From NCBI GenBank assembly GCA_932294295.1, contig OW028573.1, positions 69,231,829 through 69,295,828 on the forward strand: 64,000 nucleotides of DNA. The letters run 5' to 3'. This document shows positions 37,601-47,645 of the stretch, piece by piece. The DNA is from Alitta virens (lineage: Eukaryota; Annelida; Polychaeta; Phyllodocida; Nereididae). Position 1 is the first letter of the stretch, and each line of letters begins with the position of its first letter. Made by a program: the position numbers and the translations under genes. A model generated the notes under the pieces. The model worked only from the letters and a program-made list of their open reading frames with translations. It did not search any database and had not been told where the DNA came from.

Positions 37601-40600
37601 AAATTGATGACAGTGATATCAATTTATTTGTTTTGAATGAAGAATAACACCGTTTTGTGTCTGTGGATGTTAAATCAGTTTATAAGGTCATTGCAAAATT
37701 TTGGTGATGTAGATGTTGGTTTTCTTTGGCATGGGACATGTAGTGTCATAAATTAAAATTTTCAAAGAATCATTTATTGATCACACAATCTGTATTATCT
37801 TTTCCTTGTTATTGCACGTTTCATTTATCTTTATAGCAATTGGAACAAACAAAAATGGTTGCATTGTGTCTCATCTTGTTTTGTAATTTATTCTAATAGC
37901 CGATCGTAAAAAGATAAAAGATATCACCAGTCCGACAACGACACCAAGAGCTCTCCCACCTGATCCTGGCATTCCAGAACCTCTTGGAGAATCTTTCAAC
38001 AATGGTGCTCCTGACCAAAATGGTGGGAATCATGCCAGAGGAGGCAATGGAATCTTTGGAGAACCAAAGGTGCGCATGGAATCTGTTATTTAAATTCCTT
38101 GTCTGACTATGAAATGCTTTATCTCATGCAAGTGCTAGTACAAGCACTGCAACAGAATAAATAAGTTTATATCAGCCTTAAAAACATATTTGGAATCCAT
38201 GAAATGAATGCAACTACAATATCTGTACTAGATATTTGGCAATTTATTAAATTATTATTTTTTATTTCAAATATATTTTCGAAGAATTGTCAGATCAATA
38301 TTCAACGGTTTTCCATCCGGGCCCTTCACAGTAAGAAGTACATGAAATAATAAGTACATGAAACGTTTGTAATGACATATTCATATATAAAAACTTAACA
38401 TTAATATAATATAAAATCAACAAACTATAGTTATTAACAGCCATTTGCTCTGACACTTTTGATATGTTGCTTTAATAGAATCTTAAACCTTTCCATATTA
38501 GTGATTTCTTTAAATGATTCGGTAACTTGTTCCAATGCCTAGGTCCTCTGTAGAATACGTTCTTATAAAATTAATTATCAGGGAATGGGATATATAAATT
38601 CATTTCATGTGTTCTCATTGATACCAAGCAAACTTAATATTCCGTTAAAACATTATTTGTTGAATAATCAGGAGCTAATCCATGAATACATTTTTAATTA
38701 ATATGGTTTGGAAATAGATGAAGCGTTCCCTGAATTCCACTCATCCTAAATTGTGTACCAGGTCTATACCTGTATATAATCAAAATTTCGTTAAATTACA
38801 CGTGCCGAATGATTTTGTAAATGTTGGATTTTATCTAAATTTGACTGACTCGTAGATCCCCATACTGATATGGCAAAGTGAATTGCTGGTTGTATCATTG
38901 AATTGTAAATCTTTAACAAAATGTATTTTGGAAGTGACAGTGTTCAAGAAATATTTTATTCACCATTTACTTAATTTTAATGGGCACAGTAGTTGATCTA
39001 CTTGCAGGGCAGAACTGTCATATTCTCTGTCTCCCCTCGGTCAATTAAAATATTTCAGACTGATTCTATAAATTTGATGTTTGTTACTAATCTATTTCCT
39101 CAGACTAACCAACAAAAGAGTCAGCAACAAATTTATCAAGAGGAACTAAGGAGACAAATTGAAGAAAAGAAGAAACGGCAAGAAGATGAGAAAAAGGTCA
39201 GAGATGAGGAAGAGAAAAGAATGATGCAGAAGATTCAGGAAGATCAGGAGAAGATCAAGCAGCAGATGGAGGATGAAAGGAGGAAGGAGAGAGAAAAGGC
39301 TGAAGCTGTAAATAATTTTGATGGGTTTTTTGGGATTTTAATTTTTATTATATATTTTTTTTATATGACAGATATAGTTTTTTATACCAAACTTTGTGAC
39401 AAAGGTGTCCGTTGAATATATGTTATCCATTTACAGGGCCTGCATTTACCAGTTTACAGATAGCTTATAATATCAAAACTGGTGAAACAATTATACACAT
39501 GTTGCTGGGTGTAATATTAAAGTGTGTTAACATCAAAGTGTACTACAATGGTAAATGAGTTCAAAACTCAGAATTATGAGATGGCCTTAAGCTGGGGTTC
39601 AACTGTGTTTGCAAACAGTATGTCACAGCATTATTTGATTCACTTAGATATAATATTATAATTTTTTTTAAGGCCCAAAGACAACAGGAAGAGTTGCAGA
39701 GGCAGCAAGAAGAGAAGAAGAAAGAGGAGCACAGGAAGATAAAGGATGAGGAAGGGAAGCATCTGGACGAGCTTAGACAGAAACAGGATGAGGAGCGCAG
39801 ACAGAGGGAACAGGTAAATCTTGTGGATGTTTTTATATTATATAAAATTTATTTTCATCTTATTTGCATTATTCCCTGTATTGTATGAATCATCAGTGTA
39901 CTTTGCATTCTTTTTATGGCAAAGTTATATATTTCAGGAAAGAGCTGTGAGAATACAATCGCCTGCCATCCCAACTTTGCGAAATAAGGTAAACCGTTGG
40001 TTCATGTTTTTAATGTGAAAAATTACTAAAATCATGAAAGGAAAACCAAAAAGAGAGAGAGAGATGGTTTCCATGAGAATTTGTGTGATAAAGATGGTCT
40101 CTATGAGGTGTTAAGGGAATATTTACATGACATTTGGTGATATTTTGGACCTACAAGATAACAGTTTGATTTCAAGTTTTCATCAATGGCAAAAACCTTT
40201 TCAGGAAAGTGGTGGTCCGCCTCCATCCCCACCCATACCTGCTTTACAGAAGAAACCTGATGAATTTTTGTTTGAGGTAGCTCTAGAAACTGCCAATTTA
40301 TTTATTGTTTGTTTGCACATTTTGGCAGCTTTATGATGAAACACTTATTAGACTTTAAAGTCATTTTGTCCCTTCCCTTGTTATGATATATTGGCAGTTA
40401 CAGCTTTTTGTTGGGGAGAAAAAGTAACAGAGCCTACAGGGGGCACTATGACCATAGTACATGAAAAGACAATAAGATGACGTTACTAAATAATTGTTAC
40501 ATGCATAACATCACAGAATAGATAACGTCATCAAACATTACTTATCTGCTACGGTGTCAGTGACCTCTTGTGGTACTTTTTCTCCCCATTGTCACTTTTA

Positions 40601-43600
40601 ATATTTTGTTGTGTCCTTATTTAAATCTCAACAAATGGTGTCTCAATTTTGTGCAAAGCTCAAGGTCCTTTCTGTGTTTTATGGTGCGCTACATCTTGAT
40701 CAATCCAACCAAACTACCACTCTCTTTTGAAGCACTTATTGTTCGTCAGTTTGAAATGACCAAAACCAATGTTCAGACCGGTCTTGAGTTTGTCTTTCGA
40801 TATCTTTTGGCATGATGGCACTTCATCATTTTAAATCAGTACTTGTAGTATGCACTGGAATGATGATTGTTTGTAATTCACCTGCACTTTCATCAGTTTC
40901 ATGCAGTATTTCATATTTTGTTTTTAGTAAATTACATACTCGATCTACAGCAATCATAAGCTGTATCATTCATTTTTTGTAATTTTTTTCTATTAACCAT
41001 TTGAAGCACTCTGTAAATTCTGATCAAGTTTTATTTATATTTTCAATTTATTAAAGATTTTAATCACTCTTTTATCATTCTATTTTGCATGTTTTCTTTC
41101 TATTAGGATGAACGTAAAACTGATTCACCACCTGTGCCTACACTGAGAAATCAGGTTTATACTTTTTCCAATTTTACACATTTTTTCTAAGATTGACTTT
41201 TACAAGATTTTAATCATTTCTTACCATTGTTCTAAGCATGTTTCTGATCAAATTGTTAAACTTAAATCTGCAGATCTCATGCTTGCTTGTTGATACTTTT
41301 CAGTGACTGTTTACCAATTTGAAAAATCAAAAAGTACATAATGTATTTGTTGATTGCAGGACAATCGCATTGACTCCCCAGTTGTGCCAGCTGCTAGGAG
41401 ACAGGTCAGTAATAATTGTGAAATTGAATGGTGCAGATCTTAGCAGCCAATCAATAAGTTGTTATGTCTAGTTTTTGATTTAGACGTTTGGCCAATTTCG
41501 ATTGTTAGGACATTGTTTAGTATGAGTTGTTTTAAGTTTTGTTTATCTCTTTTTTTTTTAAATTAATTTTGTTTTTTTGTATATCCTAGTATAAAGTTTA
41601 TTCTTATTCTTGATCTTGTTTGTTGCTACTGATGTAACAATGCGAGTATGTGTAATGAGATAATTTACTTTGGATTTTTACAGTCTGATGCATCGCTTCA
41701 ATCAAGGGCCGACTCTGGAAAAGGTTCTAGAGTTCCAAGTATGTGAATTTATCAATAGCTTGTTCTGGTATTGCATTGAGTTATGTTTACCTGTGTCTAT
41801 ATGTGATATTATATATCCTGTTTATATCCTTTGTTTATTGGATGTGTTAAATGTTTCAGGTGCAGATGTACTTAGACAGCTGGCGAAGATGCGACAACAG
41901 CTCAGAAGTGAAAAGGAAAGGGTTGAGACTGATCTGACCCGTGAGAAGGTAGGTTAATAAATTCAAGTATAAGTTACTAGCTTAGATGTTATTTAAAGAT
42001 TATGATAATAAAAATCTGCATTCACACTCTATTTGCAGGTCAAGCCATCTGTATATGATCCAAGGCTTCAACATAGAAAGTTTGTAAAATTATTCCAGAA
42101 TTTTCTTTCAAGTGGTGTTTGATAACATCAAGTTGTCATCAACTATGTATTATTCTAGATAGATACATGTATATTTCTGTGTTTAAGAATGTACATTGTA
42201 ATTCCTTAAACTATTAATACAATATTGTTTCATACTATTTCCCAGCAGCAAAAATGACCTTGACATTTTTGAAGTGGCTCGCAACAAAGAGCCAGTCAGT
42301 TTTAGAAGAGGCAGAGACAGTGAGTACTTATTTCTTGCTTATTTACAGCCTAGTTCATTTGAAATTAGTCATTTCAACAGTCTTGATGCACAATCATTGG
42401 TTTTGCTTTGTATGAAATTCAGATTTACTGCTTTAACTTTTCATTTCTTCTGCTGCACATAGATCTTTTAGACTATTTATTTTTTATATTTTCCAACATG
42501 GCGTTATAGCTTCTCACACCAGCACAGACAATCTTGAATTTAAGCAAAGACTGCAGCTCAAAAAACAAGAAGAGGAACTTGCTCAAATGAAGAAAAAAAG
42601 TAAGACCATCACAAGGAACCTTTTGATGCTTCTTTATCTATTTCCTCATGTCATCTGTGACAATTTAATAAGTTTATTCATCACTGGGTATTTCTTGAAT
42701 TGATTCTGGTTGCTCTTTCGAACCGCGTCAAATTCAAGTCTTCGATGCTGCAACTTTGAAGTTATTTAATGCTGACATTTATTATTAAGTCTATGCATTA
42801 TTGCAGTAAATAACATAAATTTTAATAACTGATTTAGGTCCTTATGAGAAAGCACTACCAGGCACGGACCCTAAAGATCTGGGCATTTATAGGCCTCCGA
42901 GTGCAATTTCAGCTAATATGCTTGAATCCGAGAGTGCTTTTATTGGTGAGTTAGAATGTACATTACCTTTTGTTGCTTTGTATATAATTACCTACTTCTT
43001 ACATTTTCCACTTATGCACTCCGCTTTCTCACATAAATCTAGAACACATACATTATGCCAATGAGCACTTGTGTAAATATACATCATGGTATGCTTATAA
43101 TACAACTCAAAACATTTTTTTGCAGCCGTTCCAAATTATATATATGAATCTTTAACTTGTAAGTTTTATGCAATGCATTAGGAAGATTTTGTAAAATTTT
43201 GGTTATGGGCTTCAGGTTGTTTGGTTGCACTAATGCTTTGCATTCTAAAAGTAGTTGTCTTTTCTTCCTTTGGCCGGTATCTTATAGTGATGTAGGTTAC
43301 TAATATTACTTTATAGACTCATTGCGGGGTTTGTTCTGCTTTTTCCTTCACTAACCTCTCTCTAATCTCACATTCTGTCTTTCACAAGATACCTCTGTAA
43401 GTTTGATCTTGAGGACCTCACGAAGCCCTAGTCCTATAAGCAATGGCACTTACACAGTTGCGAGCCCTCAGAGTAATGCGACTTACTCAATCCATCAGGA
43501 TGAGGATGGTAACTCATTTGTCCCTTGTCCGTCTTGTTCGGTGTTGTGATTGAAGAACCTGATTGATGAACATGTCATCTCATCAATCTTTATGAAATTC

Positions 43601-45058
43601 TTGTCTTTTTGTCCAAGTATGTACGTTACATATGACTGTGTTTATTAACATTACATATTGTTTGAGTTTGTACTAACATTTTTTTGTCCTTTTTGTGTCA
43701 TATAGGCCTACGTGGTCTTCATTTTTGTATTAAAATTATAACTATAATCTAATTTTTACTTATTTATTGGTAACATTGCCATATTTTATACAACTTTAGT
43801 AATATACATGACATACATTATTGGTGACCATAACTATCAGAGAATATTGCATTTATAGTTTATGCATAATAGATTTATTATGAGTATTGTTTTACTTGAA
43901 GATGTTCCCAATGGTGCAGCTAGTAGGAGTGAAACTCGGATATCTCGTGCTAGCCCTAGACCAGGGGTAAGTTTTTTAGTTTTTTTATCAGAGTTTGTAT
44001 TGAAGTTATTTCAATTTCTACTATTTTCATCATGACGTGGTGTTCTAAATCTTGAGCCTAATTTCAGCCGGACCCTATGAAGGTAGGATCGATGGTCAGT
44101 ATGGCAAGCCTTGACCCAGATGCCATAAATGTGCGTAATGAAGCAAGATTGAAGAAACTGAAAGCCCTCTCAGGTGAATTAATTTATTACATAAGATAGT
44201 TAAATATACCTGTTCTTTTTGGGGATTGACTTATATAATAAGAACATAAACGAAACACGATGTATTACTTATATTAATAAGAACATGAATGATAACACGA
44301 TGTATTATGATGTATTTAATCAATGAAAAAACCATATATTATAATATTTGAAAACATCCAAAAATTCCAGTCACCCACTAATTATGTGAGTCAATACTCC
44401 TTGTATGTCTCTGTAGGTGATGATATATCTACCGGTGACCCTGATGATATTCTTGAGAAGTTTATGGCAAGTCAAAAACACAAACGGTTGGTTTCATCTT
44501 CTTACGATTGTTACTTTAGTTTGTTAAGAATTGAGTAAAAACATAGTGACTGATATTAGAGTATAATTATTCCAATAAACGTATGAAAACCTCTGAAGAA
44601 GATTAGAAGAATATTTCATATTATTAGAGTGATAATACATACCTGCCTATTTACATCAGCTAATCAGTTCTAAGGTAAGATATGAATGCATGCATGTATG
44701 TGACATCTTGAATATATAATGTACTTTTCACTTGTTTAGGAACACTGTCAATGTAGTATAATGTTGTATCAATGTAGAATCTAAAATGTAGTGTCCTCAT
44801 ATAGTGAACTTTTTCTCAGTAACACATATGTAATCTCCCTGAACTTTCTTTCTTATACTTTAGTCTCTAATAGGTGTACAGGTTGTTGATTTTAATCATA
44901 TGCAGTGCTCTATATTGTGGTATTTTCCAGTGTCCCTCCTGAGATATATTATAGCATATTGAGTGTAGAATGCGCAGTCTGTATTTATTGCGTTCTGCAA
45001 TTTCAGACCTCCATCTGGCTTGACTCTGCAAGATGACACATGGCTTCATGCTGGATGA
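29481..45058 (+). CDS. CSPP1: Centrosome and spindle pole-associated protein 1
   Basis: CSPP1 is a microtubule-associated protein of centrosomes, spindle poles and ciliary axonemes; human mutations cause Joubert-type ciliopathy. Thirty-four coding exons join in frame to 3519 nt, 1172 residues; human CSPP-L is 1221. Order of conserved blocks: MGDDIDSFILEQKKKL start (human DEFIEEQKARL), KENIPP (32-37), KKEYNQLL, TYEEIL, the KRKEEYRKELERQIEE helix, DEAYYFY (human DDAYYFY), YGKGGGGAPMRD (human WGKGGGGAPLRD), GIFGEP, a long charged coiled coil (about 697-812), four SP-P motifs (812-883), MRQQLRSE, LDIFEVAR, ESESAFIG and VRNEARLKKL near the C-terminus. Human sequence is from memory. The ATG has two bases of 5' UTR in its exon. 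Two NAGNAG acceptors (exons 8 and 27) and a candidate cassette exon suggest splice variants. Confidence 0.95.
32265..32336 (+). CDS. CSPP1: Candidate 72-nt cassette exon of CSPP1
   Basis: TTTACAG acceptor and CAACG/GTACAG donor enclose 72 nt, phase 2 on both sides, so inclusion between exons 5 and 6 preserves the frame and adds 24 residues (RHFNTFDSFMQEC and onward). The inserted peptide is aromatic-rich and unlike the charged surroundings, so it may be a cryptic exon. Confidence 0.35.
35434..40276 (+). CDS. CSPP1: CSPP1 exons 11-21 (microtubule-binding helices, central Pro-rich region, coiled coil)
   Basis: Exons: 35434-35530, 35673-35864, 35966-36070, 36212-36397, 36494-36659, 37172-37319, 37900-38069, 39104-39307, 39673-39813, 39938-39988, 40205-40276. 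Exons 11, 15/16 and 18 each contain the repeat Y-x-x-E-L-x-R-Q-(I/M)-E-E followed by a basic stretch. Exons 18 and 19 are almost entirely Glu/Lys/Gln/Arg coiled coil. Confidence 0.93.
38240..38990 (-). mobile_element. Antisense LINE reverse-transcriptase remnant in CSPP1 intron 17
   Basis: The reverse complement encodes, with frameshifts, FAISVWGSTSQSNLDKIQ then LQNHSARVI (from about 38900 down to 38810) and YRGPRHWNKLPNHLK near 38550. This is the typical order of the final RT segments of CR1/L2/Rex-type LINEs, leading to an LLKQHIKS tail. It is opposite to CSPP1 transcription and degenerate. Confidence 0.7.
40413..40587. mobile_element. 175-bp MITE-like palindromic element in CSPP1 intron 21
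   Basis: Perfect 14-bp terminal inverted repeats, GGGGAGAAAAAGTA at 40413-40426 and its complement at 40574-40587, plus a perfect internal pair, GATGACGTTA at 40476-40485 and its complement at 40523-40532. It has no coding capacity and no clear target duplication. A CTCF-like CCTACAGGGGGCAC lies inside at 40433-40446. Confidence 0.65.
41107..45058 (+). CDS. CSPP1: CSPP1 exons 22-34 (C-terminal third)
   Basis: Exons: 41107-41154, 41360-41404, 41684-41738, 41860-41948, 42039-42079, 42246-42319, 42510-42599, 42838-42945, 43389-43508, 43902-43966, 44068-44173, 44417-44486, 45007-45058. Residues 853-1172. Exons 22 and 23 are near-duplicate SP-P units. Exon 25 carries the conserved MRQQLRSEKER. 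Exon 29 ends ESESAFIG as in human LESDSAFIG. Exon 33 has DPDDIL, like human DPDDIM. The stop is TGA after TWLHAG. Confidence 0.92.
44238..44310. repeat. Short tandem duplication in CSPP1 intron 32
   Basis: AATAAGAACAT(A/G)AA(C/T)GA followed by ACACGATGTATTA occurs twice with a unit of about 36-38 bp. Confidence 0.75.
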
Positions 45059-46374
45059 TGATTTCAAACTAAGAACCTGGCTGGGATTAGTCTGCACACT
45101 TAGCCATTAACAGTGACATCATTTCACTGTTATTTACTGAGATCTGTGATAAAAACCTAATTATTCAGGTTTGATGTGTATATTGTTGTGTTCAACAGTT
45201 ACTGTAATATTTTATTAGATGTTACAAATAATTAGCTGACATTTTAAGAGTACACTGTGCTGTGTATTTTTAATAATAACCAGTTTTCGGGTATAATTTC
45301 AGCCCATACTTTGTAATCTAGTCCAAGCCTGAAATGTATTAGATTTCAGTAAAATATACCACGGACCAAATTGTGCTTTTATGAAAAATACGCAAAATGG
45401 TTTTTTTATGCATATGCATACAATAATTTTTATCTTATTTATACAACCCCTGAGATAGATTAATCATTTAACATGTTGCTTTTCATGTACATTACAATTT
45501 TATTCTCTACGTGTTGACCTCAGCTGAGTACCTTTATATTGCACAATTCCAGACTTTTTGTCAAAAAAAGACTTGACTGATGTTGTCTCAATTAAATCTG
45601 CATGAGTATGATGAGTTCTCAATTGGCCATATGTTTATATTTATGTTCTCTAATATACAGTCCTATTGATTTATTGAATATGTTGCTTTCTAAGAAAAAA
45701 GTTTGTACATATGTATACCAGTTGCACATTTAATCTAGTATTTAGAAAGTATGCACTTATACGTTTTACTGCCAGCTGAAATCAGGGCATACATTCCATC
45801 CAGTTGAGCACATATTTTTTCTAGATGAAGAATATTCTAGTATAGTAATACAAATGGTCATACCTTTCACCCTGTGATAGTATTTATGGTATTGGAAGGT
45901 TTAGCTGCTGCACTTTAATGTATATATTATTAAGAATAATTCCATCACTTGTCCGTCCACAGGAACGTACTACTGATCTTGTTTGTAAAATATTACACAT
46001 TTTATTTTGTCTGTACATGATGTACATAATACATGCATACAATGCATGTGATTATCTAAGGCCAAAAAAAAAAAAAGATAACTGAATGATGAACGATAGA
46101 AATTGCAAGCTAGGGCTGGGAGGACATGCGAGACTTGGGACTTCACTGTGGATCGGGAGGTGTTCAAGAAGTGATTGTTTTCTGTCCAATGTTTTCTGGT
46201 AAATTCAGGTGTAAACCAATGACAGTTTTCATAAAGCACCTATTGTTTGTTAAATATGCTGACTATAGTACTGTAGTTAAAATCCTTTTGTAACTGAACA
46301 AAAAATATATATAATGAGAAATACATGCGTAAACTATTTTGATCATTGTACTTAAAGATGTGTGCATAAATAAA
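45059..46374 (+). other. CSPP1 3' UTR and poly(A) signal
   Basis: After the CSPP1 stop no coding exon follows. The first well-formed AATAAA in a good setting is at 46369-46374, giving a 3' UTR of about 1.3 kb. A 12-A run near 46065 interrupts it and could cause internal priming in cDNA data. Confidence 0.5.
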
Positions 46375-46555
46375 TTTTACAAACTATTGAAATTGGATTT
46401 ATCTGATTATCTATTAGTATTATCATAGTGTTCAATCTATGGTATTACGGAGTATACGCAGAAATAAGTTTGGAATTATAATGCAACAGATGTCGCCACT
46501 AGTCCTTTGTGCAAAACATCTTCACAGTACCCAGTCAGCCTGCAGAGCATGCAGC

Positions 46556-47260
46556 AAGATTTTCCTGCTGTCAGGATGGTTTATGGTACAGTAAATGAAG
46601 TGTTGGGTAATATCTAAATTTTAGCATGATCTGAAGGCCAGGTTATTGATCCCATATTTTATGGTGGCTTCTGCAGTCTACAAGAGGCTGGCTGTGTAGG
46701 CCTATTATAATATTATAAATAGCTAGCTCATAGCTTACAGCTTATAACGTTAATGGAAAGTAGATAATGCGACTACATGCGTTTGAAACGTTTTAAGCCT
46801 CTCAGGGTAATTATTTAATCCCCATGATATCTGGGTTGTATAATACCATTACATAGATATATGCTTTTTTATATGACACAGTAATATCATACACATGTGA
46901 TACATTTGTCAAAATAACAGATAAAAACATGCATGCAGTAAGTTGCATTTTCACTGCTTTCAGGAGGGTGCATGGTTCAGTAAATATGGGATTGTAATTT
47001 GTAATAGCTAAATTTAAGCATGTGCGGAGATAATATGATCTGAAGGCCAGTAGTATATAATAGATTCCTCTCTACCAGAGACAGTGGCCTATTATATAAA
47101 TAGATAGCTTAATAAAGCTTATAAAGTTATAATATTATGGGCTCATGTGTCATTCAAAATAAATATATACGTACAGAAATTTGTTGTGTACAATTTTAAT
47201 ATCAGGGTATTATTTATACCCTGTGATATCCGGGTTGCATCATACCATTACATAGTCACA
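46556..47260. repeat. Diverged tandem duplication, about 410-bp period
   Basis: Copy 1 (about 46556-46860) and copy 2 (about 46965-47255) share in order GTTCAGTAAAT/GTACAGTAAAT, AGCTAAATTTAAGCATG-like, GATCTGAAGGCCAG, GGCCTATTATA, ATAGCTTA-AGCTTATAA, GATATC(T/C)GGGTTG and ATACCATTACATAG. Several indels show the duplication is old. It abuts the promoter of the signal-peptide gene. Confidence 0.75.
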
Positions 47261-47274
47261 CTCATGGGTTTTTC

Positions 47275-47566
47275 AGAAAAGCCTTTGGGCGGCAAATTGA
47301 AACTCCGCCCACATGCATGACGCATGCGCTGAGTGACAGAAGCACGCGGGATCTGCCATGTGAATGTTTACAGTGAGCGACAACTCTCAGGCTGGCTTTA
47401 CCTTTGCTTCGGGTTTACCTCTTAAACATGTGAATTCAGGATTACTCTATGTGATGGAAATGTGACAATGAGCTGGGAATACTTGTCCCATCTGCCGGCA
47501 AAGCTGTCAAGACGAATTTTCAAAAGAAACGTAACGTAGGGGCGGGGGGAGCCGTGAGAGGCCAAC
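47275..47566 (+). promoter_or_regulatory. Promoter/5' UTR of the signal-peptide gene
   Basis: The GC content rises sharply. A CCGCCC GC-box and GACGCATGCGCTGAG, close to an NRF1 site, lie at about 47306-47336, followed by CpG-containing sequence up to the ATG (GGGGCGGGGGGAGCC at 47540-47554). Confidence 0.5.
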
Positions 47567-47645
47567 ATGCTCCCCTCTGGCCTCCTCTTGTGGACTACCA
47601 TTCTGCTTGTCATTGGCCTAGCCAAAGCCAACTCTGATGAAACAG
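47567..47645 (+). CDS. First coding exon of a secreted or membrane protein (signal peptide)
   Basis: ATG at 47567 opens a 26-codon frame ending in a strong ACAG/GTGAGT donor, phase 1. Residues 2-18 form a hydrophobic core (LLLWTTILLVIGLA) and AKA/NS at 19-23 is a good signal-peptidase site. Signal-peptide exons ending in phase 1 are typical of multidomain extracellular proteins. The gene behind it cannot be named from this exon. There is no clear next exon in the remaining 16 kb, which implies a very long first intron. A GC-rich, promoter-like upstream region supports it as a real gene start. Confidence 0.65.
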
